DNA from: Chrysaora quinquecirrha
Lineage: Eukaryota; Cnidaria; Scyphozoa; Semaeostomeae; Pelagiidae
NCBI GenBank assembly: GCA_014526335.1
Contig: JACTAT010000015.1
Location: forward strand, 1,336,932 to 1,400,931
Length of the DNA: 64,000 nucleotides
Direction: 5' to 3'
The position numbers and the translations under genes are program-made. Positions 12,240 through 24,700 of the stretch are shown here, one piece after another; position 1 is the first letter of the stretch, and the number at the start of each line of letters is the position of its first letter. The notes below the pieces were generated by a model. It searched no databases. It had not been told where the DNA came from and saw nothing but the letters and a program-made list of their open reading frames with translations.

Positions 12240-12510
12240 GAATCTGACCACTTTAAAACCAAAAGGCCGGTTATGTGTAGAGAAAGAGTTCGTTTTCTCA
12301 CTTGGTCTCTTCGATTGATCCTATTGGTCTTTCCGCTATATCCCGCACGCTGATTGGTGTTTAAAACACAATGCCAACTCGGCGCAACTTTCTGGTTGGT
12401 GCTTTTAATCCGCATCTGGGTATAAATTCCGTCTTTCTCAACTGTTTCGGTTTGCTTCTGATGTGTATACTCAGAGGAGTGTCAGACGAAAAATTTTTTT
12501 AAATATTTCC
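12240..12510 (+). repeat. Promoter-like repeat, copy 1 (CCAAT/TATA)
   Basis: Member of a dispersed family of about 250-300 bp. In order it carries AGAAAGAGTTCGTTTTCTC, CTATTGGTC, GCTGATTGGTG, a further TGGTTGGTG, CATCTGGGTATAAATTCC, then CTCAGAGGAGTGTCAGACG. Two ATTGG (inverse CCAAT) boxes and a TATAAAT box make it look like a pol II core promoter. It is followed 40 bp later by a 114-codon open frame. Confidence 0.75.
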
Positions 12511-12807
12511 AAAAAGTTTTCCGCTGTTTATCGCAATCTATCAGACTCTTCTCATGTTGATACCCCATCAAGGTTTTCTTTCTCAAATAATGATAACACG
12601 ATTCCAACCAAAAACGGTGATAACTATGTAGAACTGGATTTATCACTGAATTCCAGTCTTGGGCGATCTTTTGCGCGCGCGATAAAAAAAAGCTTATCTC
12701 ATTTGTCATTTCAGTTCTCAGAGTCATATGTTTGTTTAGCGCAATATCAGGCTTTCCAACGCTATTTCGTAACCCAAAGTTCATTTCATTTCATTTTGAT
12801 TTTATGA
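12463..12807 (+). CDS. Weak candidate: short TATA-preceded open frame
   Basis: A 114-codon frame whose ATG lies about 40 bp after a TATAAAT box in the promoter-like repeat. Residues 5-10 read RSVRRK, and the same RSVRRK plus a loosely similar following stretch (SAV at the same spacing) opens a frame at 60.74 kb. The middle is serine/asparagine-rich, and nothing resembles a known domain. It may be a small intronless gene family or just transcribed repeat sequence. Confidence 0.22.
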   Translation: MYTQRSVRRKIFLNISKKFSAVYRNLSDSSHVDTPSRFSFSNNDNTIPTKNGDNYVELDLSLNSSLGRSFARAIKKSLSHLSFQFSESYVCLAQYQAFQRYFVTQSSFHFILIL

Positions 12808-13687
12808 TATATATACAGGTTGAATAGGTTATACATAAATAATTTATACATAAATATGTTTTTCAACCTGACCTGTTTAAAAAAATTATATCACTATAAC
12901 CGGGGAAAAAAGAATTTTACATGCCTAATTTACAATATCAACTACGTCTGTAAAACAGAGAACGCAAAAAAGGAAATAAATTCAGTCCCCAACTGTAGCT
13001 TTTCTTTGAAGGTTTTCAGAGAGGGTGCCAATATTGTCTCTCTTTCTAGATTGTTCCTCAGTTTTGCACCACGATAAGACAGGCCTTTTGGCCATTGTTC
13101 GTTTTTAGTCGCGGTATCTTAAAATCTGTTTATGATAAACGCAGAGACCGTCCTCTATCATCCGAACATTTTACGAATAATTTTCTCAAGTAGTCTGGGG
13201 CAAGCGAATTCAGAGACTTGTAAGTAAGCGTCGCTGTCTCATTTCTTACAAGACTACTGATAATTGACCAGCAATCGCCAGCAATACTCTGAATTATCGG
13301 AGCAGCAGAAGCATCGTATGGGCGGCTTAAGTATGATTGCTGGAGGTCGCTCTTGCGTAGTTCGTGGTAGGGCGGCAGTGTGAGACCGGTCTTTTACACG
13401 CCACGTTCCTCCTTGACATCTGGATGGTTGTTTTTCAATAATTATTTCATGTTTTCAAGATGATATACACATGTTGTGATGATCTAGACACTTTCTGGCC
13501 TCACAGCCTGTATGATTCACACGTTCTAAGCAGTAATTTGCTCAATGTTTTTCCATCTTGCGTGCATTCAGGAGACATCTGTTGTTTCGAAAGCATTTGC
13601 AAATACTAAACATCTTCTGTATTACGCAAAATACTTTATGCACCATAAGCAGAATCAGATGATTTTCAAATGATTGCTCCTCTTAAC
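12808..13687. other. No gene seen
   Basis: AT-rich DNA. No domain, splice pattern or terminal repeat was recognised. Confidence 0.45.
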
Positions 13688-13905
13688 CTCATCCCCAGAC
13701 CTCAAATCGAATTTCCTCGAAATTCAACCGTCAAATTGATTTGGACACTGGTACCGGCAACAATAATCTGCCAAGATATTGGCAATCTTGGCCTAGGCAT
13801 CAAAAGAAGACGTAGATTCCGAAAGCCGATGTTCTAAGAAAGGAAATGTAAATTTCATTGATAACTGTCAGACAAGATACAATATCTCGTGTAGCATCAT
13901 TTTTC
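13688..13905. repeat. Dispersed repeat copy 2 (partner at 7.84 kb)
   Basis: Direct-orientation partner of 7838-8055, differing by many substitutions and small indels. Confidence 0.8.
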
Positions 13906-13926
13906 ATGTTCGAAGAATTCGAACAT
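13906..13926. promoter_or_regulatory. Short palindrome upstream of the GPCR gene
   Basis: ATGTTCGAA and TTCGAACAT are 9-bp inverse arms around a GAA centre. It could be a protein-binding dyad or chance; it lies about 380 bp before the GPCR start codon. Confidence 0.25.
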
Positions 13927-13944
13927 ATTGTTGTGGGGTCGAGT

Positions 13945-13993
13945 GTCACTCACTCACTCACTCACTCACTCACTCACTCACTCACTCACTCAC
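13945..13993. repeat. (TCAC)n microsatellite
   Basis: About twelve CACT/TCAC units in a row, some 275 bp before the GPCR coding exon. Confidence 0.95.
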
Positions 13994-14288
13994 CAACTCA
14001 CTAACCAACGCTTGAACAATTGAAACCATCATCGAGGAGATACGGTATTTCTTAGTGAAGGAGAATGAAAATTCGTCGAGGCAACGAAAGCTCCATAAGT
14101 CAGTAGCGACCATTACTCGTCATTGATTGTCCACTAAATTTACACTTTTTCCCGAAAATGAACGAAGGTTGATGGCAGTCCGACGTAATGTTACAAGACT
14201 TCTTATCACTTTTATTTGGTAACATAGCGAAATAAAAACTATGTTCTTATGTTATCTATGTTTTTCAGGAATAACGCAACAAAGCTCA

Positions 14289-17200
14289 ATGGAAAGCTTT
14301 GGTTTCAAGCAATCAACCAACAAGCTACTTTCAGAACTATTGAATAAAACAAACATAATGGGCAATTTCACTGTTGAACCTCAAGGAACAATTATGCCTA
14401 GCCTTGTGCAAGCAATTGATGCAACTATATCATCAACCAATACAACATTCAGCCAACAACATCCTAATGTTGAAACAAGAGCAAGTTTAACAGGGATATC
14501 ATACACAAGCACAATCATTGTTACACTATTCCTCTGCATAGTCATCTTCATGTCTGTGTTCGGCAACAGCCTTGCATTGGCAGCATTCTTCGTGTCTCGC
14601 GAGCTGAGGAAGATCACATACTACTTCATAGCGAACTTATGCATTTCCGATCTTACAGTCGCTGTGTTGTCCATGCCGTTTTGGATATCATACGTATTGA
14701 CAGGCTGGCCTGATAATCAGAGCGGCGCAATATATACATTCTGGATTTGTCTGGATATTTTCTGTGGCTCATGGTCGATCATGAGTCTTGCGATGATCAG
14801 CATCGAGAGATACATATGCATCGTGTATTCCTGCATTACCCTGTTTATGTAACAAAAGCAAGAGCTTTTGCAATGGTCGCCTTTGTCCTCTTCTACAGCA
14901 CGCTCGCCTCGATGCTTGGCTTTCTGCAGACGCTGGAAATCGCAGGAGGAATGTCAATTTCGATTTTCGTGGCTGTCTATGTCGTCCCAGTTCTCATTAA
15001 GATTTACACATATGCTTGTATTTACAAAGAAGCGAGAGCTCAGAAGAAGTTTATGTCAATGGACCTGAAAACCAAGAAGCGTTTTGAAGAAGAAAGGAAG
15101 CTAAACTCGAGTGATGGAGGTAGATGCAGCAAAACCAAGAAATCAAGTGAGGTTTTATGGATATATTTATTGAAGTTTAGTTTTACCTATGATGTCAGGC
15201 TGTCCAAACAGCTGTCCAAAGAATAGGCTTTGATCTCTCGGAAGTCTCGAGAAAAAGGAAGAGGCTGGAGAGAGGCCCCCAAACGGTTCTGCGAAATGCG
15301 TTATTGGACCATTTTTCATGCATGATTTCACGAAACGAGAAGTTATTGCGCATGCACGCAAATGCTTTGGTACGGCTCGTGATTTACAGTATTGGCGAAA
15401 TAATTGAGAGGCTGCTTAAATGCAGGAATGCCCTTTTATCCATCAAGCATCGTCAGCTAACTATATTTCTGTCACTTTCTTATATGATGAATTTGTTAAG
15501 TCCTCTAAAATCTTAATTTTGTGTGTTCCCTCTTACAAACTCGTCCTGAAAAGGATTTTCCAAAGCCAATCCTTGAGATGTTTGAAGTTAAACATCCTGG
15601 ATATTGATCCTGCTCAAAATTTCTAGGAGCAACGCCTGAAGTTGTATGCACGTGAAAATGAAGTTTTATCGTGCGTGATTACGTGAATCGTCGAAAAATT
15701 GCGCGTGATTGCGTGATTTTGCACCCCCCTTGGGGGGCCTCTGGAATATTTCCCTAAAGAACGCTACTGAGATGAATTTCAAGCCCCACATTAGCACAGC
15801 CTATACAATACCCTTTTGGTGGGGTTTCGTAATCTGCCATCGACAGAAAACTGCATTGTTCATGGGATGGGTTCAGCCATTCAGAATATTTCACATTGAG
15901 AACGAAACTATTTGACGAATATACTTGACAAGGGTTGTTGTTTTTTGACTACCATTTAACAGTATGTACAGCAGACTTATTAAAGGATATGTTATGTAGT
16001 TCTAGCTCCCAGTCGAACAGCCTGGCGGCTGGTCGATCGTGATGATTACAAGACCGTCTGAAGGTATCTCAGATTGGAGGGGAGTAGGGTGCTGAACAAC
16101 TGAAAAGTACTTGATGACGTAATGATTTTATACATCATACTATTGTTTTTAAATTATTTTGGGGCTAAAGCCGCCCCCAAGCCGCCCCCCCGCTTCCGAC
16201 AGTTCTGAACTTTAATAGACTTATCACATGAGCACCTGAAATTGGCCTAAGAAGGAAGAACCACGACTCATGAAATATATAAGCTTACGGTCCAGGAAAC
16301 GTGTTTTGCGCCTGGGCACTAGGTTGAACCACTCTACCACGAAACCCTTGCCTCCTCGTCCGTTATGTTAGCTGTCTTACATGTCATATCTGATGGTTTT
16401 TCTTCTTATAAGGTGACGCCCATAGCACTGCAGAAACAGCCCATAGCACTGATGTCAACTGCAACGACGCATGCAAAAAGAGCAGCAACGGAAAACACCA
16501 ACAAGACGGCCGCTCAACACCGACCTGCAAGAAAGCAAAGAAACACAAAGTCAAGGTAAACTTACACAAAAAGAGGCGCGAATGCAGCTGCGAATCCGCT
16601 GAGGAAAACCATGCTATGATCGGTATGCGCAAGCAAGATTCACCGCCTGCAAACTCCGCAGCCGCAGCGGCTCAACATGAGACGGAATTTCAAGGAAATG
16701 AAACGTCCACGTTGACAGGAATATGTTGCGAATCTGAAGAAGGCATGTCCGGTGAGCAGACGTCACTTGTAAGTGAGTTGTCTAAAGATTGCAGTGATAA
16801 TGGTGCTTCGGACGAAGCTTGCCCTACCGAAGCTGCAGCATTCATTAAACCAGCGCCGTGTCCGACAGAGAATAGTCAGTCGACCACCTCTGCTGTTCAC
16901 TGCATAACAGTTGAGGAACCGCCTGTCACGAAAGAAATAAGAAAAGGCAAGCAAGAAAGATCGCCTATGTCTCAATCATCTTCACAATCGAGAGCGAAAC
17001 GCTTTTTCAAATCAGATAGCTTAGCAGAGATCAAGAATAAGAGCATCCTTCGTTTTCGACGCTTCCAACGCGAGCTACGCGAGGCCAAAATAATTGGCTT
17101 TATAGTCGGGACGTTTCTCGTCTCCTGGACACCGTTCATGCTTGTCGTTGTGCTCAGCAGCCTCAATGTGCCTGTTTCAATGGATGTTGTAATGGCAACA

Positions 17201-17338
17201 AAATGCCTACACTATGCTAACAGTGCTATTAACCCTATCCTATATGTGCTTCTAAACAGAATATTTCGCAAATCAGTTCGTAAAGTCCTGGTAAAAGCCG
17301 GCATATTGCACCGGAGGAACAGAAACGATTACTTCTAA
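14289..17338 (+). CDS. Rhodopsin-family (class A) G-protein-coupled receptor
   Basis: Seven-helix plasma-membrane receptor. Coding exons are 14289-15146 and 16413-17338. The donor CAA/GTGAGG and acceptor TTATAAG agree in phase and rebuild a serine codon in loop 3. An acceptor at 14268 implies a non-coding 5' exon, so ATG 14289 (MESFGFKQ) is preferred over the upstream one. Visible marks: N-glycosylation sites N19, N26 and N51; TM1 with GN93; TM2 LCISD121L; D156 at position 3.32; ERY at 173-175; P in TM5; SWTPF in TM6; NPILY in TM7. Loop 3 is unusually long and rich in Ser/Thr/Lys. Cys 3.25 is replaced by Tyr and extracellular loop 2 is very short, as in melanocortin, S1P, cannabinoid and adenosine receptors, while Asp 3.32 is an aminergic mark. 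The ligand is unknown. The frame breaks at about 14829-14832; one missing C there restores 595 codons. Confidence 0.85.
15147..16412 (+). other. GPCR intron in loop 3
   Basis: A GT-AG intron of 1266 bp with a pyrimidine-rich acceptor (GGTTTTTCTTCTTATAAG). Open frames inside are short and unrecognised, and no transposon ends were identified. Confidence 0.8.
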
Positions 17339-17555
17339 CGGTGACGCTTTCTCTGTGTTGAGTTGCGGGCAGTGGAGTAGAGCTGGAAAATAACTAGGGG
17401 GGCTCTGCTGTGAATTTCATTGAAGAACAATACCAAAATATGAAAAATGACCTTTTTCCTCAATCACTAGGGGGCTCAGCTCCCCAGCTCCCCAGCTCTA
17501 CACCCCTGGTTGCGGGGTCTTTTGACTTACTAACTGCAGAGCAGGCTCTGGAACG

Positions 17556-17887
17556 TACACGCATTTTTTTATAAGAAAGTGCTTTATAAGGAAGGTAGTA
17601 TAAGGTATCTGACTTTTTCTTTAACTTAATATATCGATTAAGAAAGATGAAGTTTTGACTTAACAGAGAAAGCAACACTTATCGCCAATAGATTCAATCA
17701 GTATTAATTTCTACTCGTCTTTGACACTTTTATGACCTATATTTCTTTGGCCATTGGTTGTTTTAAGAATCGGAAAGTAAAAAGTTATGGAATTGCTAAG
17801 GAACATTGAGTACTCAATTTTCACCATCAGTTAAGGAATTTTCAGTACTGACCCTGAGCCGAACTTCCTTATGGAAAAATGCGTGTA
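17556..17887. mobile_element. MITE, word AAGGAA
   Basis: Left TACACGCA, T-tract, ATAAGAAAG followed by ATAAGGAAGG; right ACTTCCTTAT, GGAAAAATGCGTGTA. Internal TAAGGAACATTGAGTACT and TAAGGAATTTTCAGTACT units are present. It begins about 220 bp after the GPCR stop codon. Confidence 0.75.
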
Positions 17888-18281
17888 TTAGCAATTACTA
17901 ATCATAAAGTGTTTTTTTTAAAATAAATTACCGATTGATGCGCTAATTCAAGCGCTGCAACGCTGCGTGAATAAGAATTAAGCAACACCCAGATCGGTAA
18001 CTCGATAATAGTATAAGCAGTGTTAAATAACAGGGCTTTAAAGTACACTTACTTTGAACTAAAAAGCAATTGAAGATAATAAATTCCCCAGGTTGATTTA
18101 AGATTTGTGGTTGATTTATATTAGGCTCTTCAAAGCTGACGGTGTGTCGAATATGCGCCGCTTTTGCCAATAACTAGCGCGGCGCTTCTTTTGGGGGCGG
18201 CGCTCAAAAGAATAAAAACGGTATGTTAGATCATGGTTATATAGTTCTTTGAACCGGAAACACACTGAAGTACTACAAATA

Positions 18282-18650
18282 AACACGTATTTTTTTTATA
18301 AGAAACTAAAAAATTGACCCAGTACTGGAAGTTTCTTAAAATTTTCAAATTTTGAGTACTGAAAGTTTCTTAAGAGTTTCTTGAATATCCATATTGGCAA
18401 CATAGTTATTCTATTTGAATGATGTTCCAATCCCATTTATCGATCATATGCCTATGGTTTTCCTGTTTGTCTGCTTGTCACAGATGTGCCTTATTGCAGA
18501 GGAAACACGGGAATTAAAAGAATATTTTTCGATTTCTGAGGTGAAAAGTTTCTTACGTAAAAATTTCCAGTACTGGAGTTTCTTTAATTTTTGGCCATTT
18601 GAGAGTCTGGGTTTCTTATAAAGGGTTTCTTATAAAAAAATACGTCTACG
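18282..18650. mobile_element. MITE, word AAGAAAC
   Basis: Left AACACGTA, T8, ATAAGAAACT; right GGTTTCTTATA, A-tract, TACGTCTACG. All internal words are GTTTCTTA or AAGAAAC, including a doubled GTTTCTTA in the middle. GTACTGG and GTACTGAAAG tags accompany the words, as in the 9920 copy. Confidence 0.8.
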
Positions 18651-18863
18651 TACATTTTGATTCGTGTCTGCCGTTGCTTTTTAGTAATTTGGGGTCTCTT
18701 GAAATCAGTGTTCTTTTAAGTAATAAGCAACTGTCTTATTTATTAACATATTTTGTAAATATGTAAACTAATGTTAATGTTGTACAATAATAAAAAACTT
18801 GCTTTACGTAGGTAAGATATTTAATAAGCATCTGCTTTACAAGGTTTTTATACGAATCGGGAA

Positions 18864-19340
18864 TACTTAAACCCTGTTATCTCGAACATTCGCTGTTTCG
18901 AACAATTTTCCATTTCCCATGGAGGAAAACCTGCTCTTTATCTCGAACTTTGCCAAATTTTCTGCTGAACTGGATAAAGAGACAGGCTGAAAATATGTTA
19001 AGTTCGCCTAGCGGAGTGGGAATGGCAGCAGCTAAGTGATATGCTGCTCATGTATACATTAGATGAAACTTTTCTCTTTCGAGATGTGCTGCATCGCCAT
19101 TATCTCAATTTCACCGACAGTAGGGATGAAAGCAGATAACCTTTGACTCCTATGCAAAAAATACCAGATTTGTTTGATGAAATTTAGGATCAGTAACCCT
19201 GCATGTTAATAGGGTTCCTTTTCAGACTTAAAATTTATATTTTTTTTATTTTTATGGGGCATCCGTTATTTCGAACATTTGCTATCTCGAACAAATTCCA
19301 GTTTCCCTTGAGAGTTCGAGATAGCGGATGTCAACTGTAT
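18864..19340. mobile_element. Probable pogo/Tigger-type MITE remnant
   Basis: The right end reads, on the minus strand, CAGTTGACATCCGCTATCTC, a typical CAGT-start terminus with tandem TCGAAC motifs just inside. The left part has GTTATCTCGAACATTCGC. The assignment to pogo/Tigger is from terminus style only. Short plus-strand frames inside are not genes. Confidence 0.5.
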
Positions 19341-19599
19341 ATCCCTAATCACCTAATCCATTATCATGATTATTTCCTATTTTTTCCCTAGAATATCCTC
19401 TTTATCCCATAATTTCACAAAACATTTCGCACACCCTACCCCTTCTACTGTACCCATAAATTTACCATACTGTACCCCTTATTTTTTCTAGAATTATCCT
19501 GTATCCATTTGCTTTTTTCGAAGAGTTTTTTTGCTAATATACCATTTGCTGAATATCCTCATGGGTTCTCAATTGTTTTTTCCTCGGTAGATAGTCTCT

Positions 19600-19845
19600 A
19601 GGGTAACAGGTCAGCTCGTTCTACTACCAACTCGCCCCACCTTTACATGGTCAAGTTGAAACTCTTTCAAGTCATGTCACTCTACGTGATCGCCCAACTC
19701 GCCCCATCTGTTTAGTCAATTCACCCCTCCATTAAATAAATGATAGATTACGATATAATTGAGTGAATCTATCAGTGTGATAAAGGGGGTTTGGGACGGA
19801 GCCCCCAGCTTTAAATATTTAACTTCAGTGGGGGCGAGTTGACTT
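19600..19845. mobile_element. MITE with GGTCA(A/G)CTCG terminal repeats, short copy
   Basis: Left GGGTAACAGGTCAGCTCG and CAACTCGCCCCAC; right GGGGCGAGTTGAC. It is the same family as 26641-27304. Confidence 0.6.
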
Positions 19846-21567
19846 GAAGATTGTGCTTAAATACGAAAGTGGGTAGTTATAAATGTTTTCTTCATCAAGT
19901 TTTTGTTTGCTTGCTACTTTATCATGTTATATGGATGATTTTAAGGCCTTGTAAACTTATTTGAGATAAAATACAGAATTAACAGAAGGAAAAAGGGTAT
20001 TTTAATTTCTCTTCATGCTTCACTTCTGTAAAAGTGGAAGGAACTCTAGTGCAAAAATTTTTTCTCAGAAGGTGGAAGGGATCTGCGCTTGCGTAATAGT
20101 GTACGCGGTTTTATGCCCTCCTTCTTTTGTGTGCAAGTTCTAGACTCACTACAAAAGTCGTAGATTCGCTCCCAGCCCCCCACGCAACACAGCCCGCTCA
20201 TACTACGACTTATAATATTTCAGTGTGGAAAAACGGACTGAAATTCGTTGCCTCGATTTCATTATTTTGTTCAGCTGAAGATGTGGCGACCCCCTGAGAG
20301 AAATCTCTCTCATCCTAATTTTTGCAGTGTCTTCAACTCGGCAAAGCAAAAGAGAATTACAAAAAAGTTTCAGAGCAGAAAGATAAAAAAGAAATGAGAC
20401 TCAGTTTTGCTTTTCTTCAAGCTCTTTTACCGACACTGAATAAGTTAACTTCCAGAATTTACTTCTAGAAGGGTTTGCAAGTTTGCTTGCTTTCGGTAAC
20501 TGGCAAAACGGGCAGGAAAATAAGACAAGACCTACCCTACCCTTGTTTATTTATCTAGCTACACGAAGCGACGAAGCTGACGAAGCAATAAAAACAACAA
20601 AGTTTCGACCTGCTTTTCTCATTATTAAGTCAAATTTTAATCAAGTTCTTACCGCCAACAGAATATGATTAAATTGACAAAGGCAAAAACAACAAAAACT
20701 TTTTTTGGCCAGTCAGTTCACCCAAACAAATTTAGTGTTAGACTTCCATGTTAATTAAGGAAAAAAATTACCGCTCAGTTTCAGGCAGTCTCAGCGGTCT
20801 CAACCTTCAAATTCATATTTCGTGATTTGGTACCGTTGAAGGAAATCATTGTGAAAAAGTAAATGATTGTTTGGGAACAGTTATTCGTCAAAAATTGACT
20901 AAAGTGAGTGAACTATGAAGGGAATGTTTTAAATACATTTCAAGGCAAGCCCGCTTGCTCAAACTTAGAAGCTGCCGCCGAAAATATATAAATTAAAAGT
21001 TGAAAAAGAAATATTGGAAAGCTGCTAAACTTGATTAAATTCTACCAATTAAGTATCTATAAATGTTCTGTATTACTGAAAAATGCAGTCAGAGAAGCTA
21101 AAAAATATTTAGATACTGTTGCAGATGTTTGCAGGTCTCCAATGCTCTTCGGTGTTTCAGGCTGGATATCTAGATATCTGTGTTGCCGTGAATTTAAACC
21201 CAAGTCCACACAAAGCAAAGCCAGAAAATTCGTTTCTTTTCCAGTTAAACGCATGAAGCCCACATAAATTTGCCAAACGAAGCACTTTTCAATCGAGGAA
21301 AAACTCTGGAATACTCCTCACCCTTCCGTTTAAATCTTGTAATTTATTTTCTGCAGCGGTGGCGAGAAGCTGTGGCAAAGTTTTCCCTCCATTTTCCCGA
21401 CAGTAATCACGGGGGGTCACAATTTCAGTAAAATAAACAGAAAATGGCACGTGAAAGGATCGAAATCACTAAATTAGCCAATCAGAATGCTCGATTTTGA
21501 AATGCTGCTCTCTGATTGGAGCGACAAAAAGTTGGCGCCGATGGCCTAAGTAGTCCGGATTTTGAAA
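19846..21567. other. No gene seen
   Basis: AT-rich DNA between repeats. GACTCACTAC...GTCGTAG at 20145-20215 resembles the TAGACTTATTA MITE ends but the element is too decayed to bound. The open frames at 20483 and 21031 have no domain. Confidence 0.4.
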
Positions 21568-21700
21568 CAGTAATATTATGAGTCGTAGTTTGAGCTGCCG
21601 CCATTAACAACAGCAACAACTATTTTTTTGATTTTACATTTTCTCAATGAATTGAATTGAGATGAAGGCAGCGAAAACTACGACTCATGTAGTAAGTCTA
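21568..21700. mobile_element. TAGACTTATTA-family MITE at the NUP50 5' end
   Basis: The right end GCGAAAACTACGACTCATG then AGTAAGTCTA is the inverse of the left ATTATGAGTCGTAGTTTGAGC-like stretch. The family shows TAGACTTATTA ends followed by GAGTCG/C and AGTTATCGC. It lies 75 bp upstream of the NUP50 start and probably supplies promoter or 5' UTR sequence. Confidence 0.7.
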
Positions 21701-21775
21701 TGCAAGTTCACGTCCACCGAACCGAAGTTGTTTCAACTGTGTGTATGGTGTGGACTTGATTTGAATACTCTCAAA

Positions 21776-24700
21776 ATGTCTAAGCGTGTAGCAGGTTACC
21801 AGCTTACGGCAGAAAACTTTGATCAGGAAGAAGAGTCAAACGAAAAAGTAGAAGTAAGTAGCTACATGAAACAATTCCCAAGTTGAAGTTGAGTTGGTAG
21901 GTCTAAGATGATTTATTTGATTTCCTTTTCTTTCAACACAGAGCCTAGGTAGGCCTATACTGTAGGTCTACCTTTCTTATAGACTCTCTATCTCATCTTC
22001 CATCTCTTAGAGTCTAGGTAACCTCTATCTGCTGCCAATTAATCATCAAATGACAAAATGCCTTTCTTTTTAGGCTGGAGGGTTCAGCAAAGCTTCAGAA
22101 GATGTCATTTCAAAGAGAGTGTAAGCTTCATTTCCCAAACTGTACTCTCCATTGAATATAGCAGGGGGGGGAGGGGGTGAGCCAAAAAGTTTTTCCAGAC
22201 ACCAAAAAAGTAAATATCTGTGAATATTGTACCCATAAAAGTCCTCCTCCCATTCCGACAAACAAGAAGGGTTAAAGAACCAACTGACAATGCACTTTTT
22301 TTAATAAGCAATTTGATATTTAGACACATCTGCCATTAAGCTTGTTCAATGACTGTGGCACAAAAAATCTGATCATGAAGGACTCTTGAAATAGTTCTAA
22401 GCCTTGCAGCAAAGCCGTAACCCTAAAAAAATGGAAAATCTGGTGCCCAAAAAACAATTGTCTTTTTCCAAACCCAGAAAAGTAAGAAAATCCAGAATTT
22501 TGGACCCAATAAATCACCCAAGCTTATTGGAGTTCACTTTAATGTCCTTTACCTTGTGCACTTGCTTTTCCAGTTGCTCGGGTGTCTGTGACTCCCAGGT
22601 TAGAAAGTTTGCAAAATGTGCACCAAAAGTGAAAAATTTTGTGGGGGCGGCACCATTGTTTTTCAAACAGCTAAATAAGTACATAAAATTTATCCTCTAT
22701 TATTGATTCAATAATCAAGTTTTTGTAAAGTTTTAGATGTTTTTGAATGATTGTCAAAAGAGCCAATATGTTCATCATTTCAATTTCAAAACACTTTGCA
22801 GACCTTTCATGCAGTGGGACCTCTGCACACTAAGCTACCTGCCAAAAAAGCAGGCAAATTGCAAGTAAAAAGCACTAGTTTTACCCCCTCTCATCATAAA
22901 GCATAATTGCATGTGTTCATCTACACTACATTCAGCACACTGGGCGCAGCAGGGATGGTTGCCCCTTGTCCTCATGAAAATTGTAATCAATTTGATTTTC
23001 CTATTGTTTTGCTCTGAATTTGCTGCTTCTACCCCAACTTGCCTTGTGCCCCAATGCCTTGTTTCCAGCGCCTTGATACTAGCTATTAAAAATTTCATTT
23101 TGCAGGATCAGAAAAGCAAAGAGAAGAACAGATGAAGTGGAGGTAAGTTGAAAATCACTCTACATAGTTGCTACTTTATAGACAGCTACAATTTGAATTT
23201 TAGTTTCAAGTGGCTTTGATGATTCAATGGTTTGGGAGCAGAGCCCCGAATACTAGTCAATTAGTCACAGGCAAGTCTGGGAAGCTTGAAATAGATAACT
23301 TTTTTAAAAATTTAATCAATCTGAGGGAAATCAACCACCAAGTAAGGCAAGTTTACAAACCCAGTGGCGACTTGACCTGCATTATGTGGCAAATTGGTTT
23401 TGTGGTGAGTTGGTATCATTGCAAGTTGGCATCATGGCAAGTTGACCTGAAAACCTTTATTTTGACAGGCATCTTCCAGTCCTTTCAAAGGATTTGCTGG
23501 ATTTGGGACAGCTCCATCATTATTTGGAAAATCTACAGTATCCACATCTTCAACATTTGAGACCAGTAAATCTGTAGCTTCAGTGACTCCCTCTTTTGGA
23601 ATATCATTCAGTAATGCAAATGGAAATCCCCCCAAGAATCCTCTTGGAAGCTTGAAAGCAGATACTGGACTTGCTACTTTTCAACACAAAAAGGAAACTG
23701 AAATCTTGAGCACCAGTCCTGTTGCACGCTCTGGAATGGCAAAAAATACTTCAGTGAAGGTACCAAATTCAACAAATGGGCAGAAGAAGATTAGTTTTTC
23801 ATTGGAAACCTCACCAGTTAAGACCTTGAATCAAAATGATGGCAAAGATGTAATGTTTGTTGAACAGATCACAGAATTAAACAACAGTGTATTATGCTGG
23901 ATAAAACAGCATATCGAGGAAAACCCATTAATTGACCTGACACCAGTGTTTGCTGATTATAAAAAGTACATGGATGAAATTGAGGAAAACTATGGCAAGA
24001 CAGAGACTACTTCAGCTGTTTCAGGTGAATCTTCAGGCAAAATAGAAAAAAGTGTTGTTCAGAGTAGATCGCCAGTTGCTGTCAAAGAATCAGAAGGAAA
24101 ACCTTTGTCTTTGTCATCCACTCCACTGTTTGGAAACACAATGGAATCAAAAACTGCAGGTAATATTCTCTATCTGTTTGAATCATTTTCACATGCTATG
24201 TAGATCAACTCTCAGACTACGACTACGTTCACATGATGCCAGCACAATTTAAAATTTCTGCTAGCCTTTGCATGATACCCACAGAATTTGAAAATGACTC
24301 GATTTCAGATCGTGCTGACTAGAATTCTGTCTTCATAATATGCCATTTTCAAATGGTACTGGCACATTTAAATGACATTTTCGTGTAAAGGGGAGTCCAA
24401 ACCGTAACATTTTCATTCCATTTTAAAATTGTGCAAGCATCGCATGGACATAGTCTCAGGTTGAAAAGTTCAGGACATCCAAATCTACTTTCTGTCAGGG
24501 ACAGGGAGTTTCTGTTTATCAATAATCATTGTCCCAGGGAGCTCAGCCAGTGGAGGGGGGTACTTTACATAATTTGTTTATGGGTATGTGCTGTGGTTTT
24601 AAAAGGTGGTTTTTTGGCCCTCAGATTCTCTAAAGATTGGTCTGATTGCAGCTAAATTCCCATAAAACAGCTTGAAAATTGAAAACAAAAACTAAAAATT

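Noticed and set aside
13906..13926. Heat-shock element
   Set aside because: GAA/TTC blocks are present but not with the 2-bp spacing of nGAAnnTTCn repeats; kept only as a palindrome.
16320..16360. Possible minus-strand tRNA (TGGTAGAGTGG box A)
   Set aside because: No box B at the right distance and no cloverleaf; probably a SINE scrap or chance.
23210..23560. 116-codon frame overlapping NUP50 exon 4
   Set aside because: Out of frame with NUP50 and mostly intronic; shadow frame.
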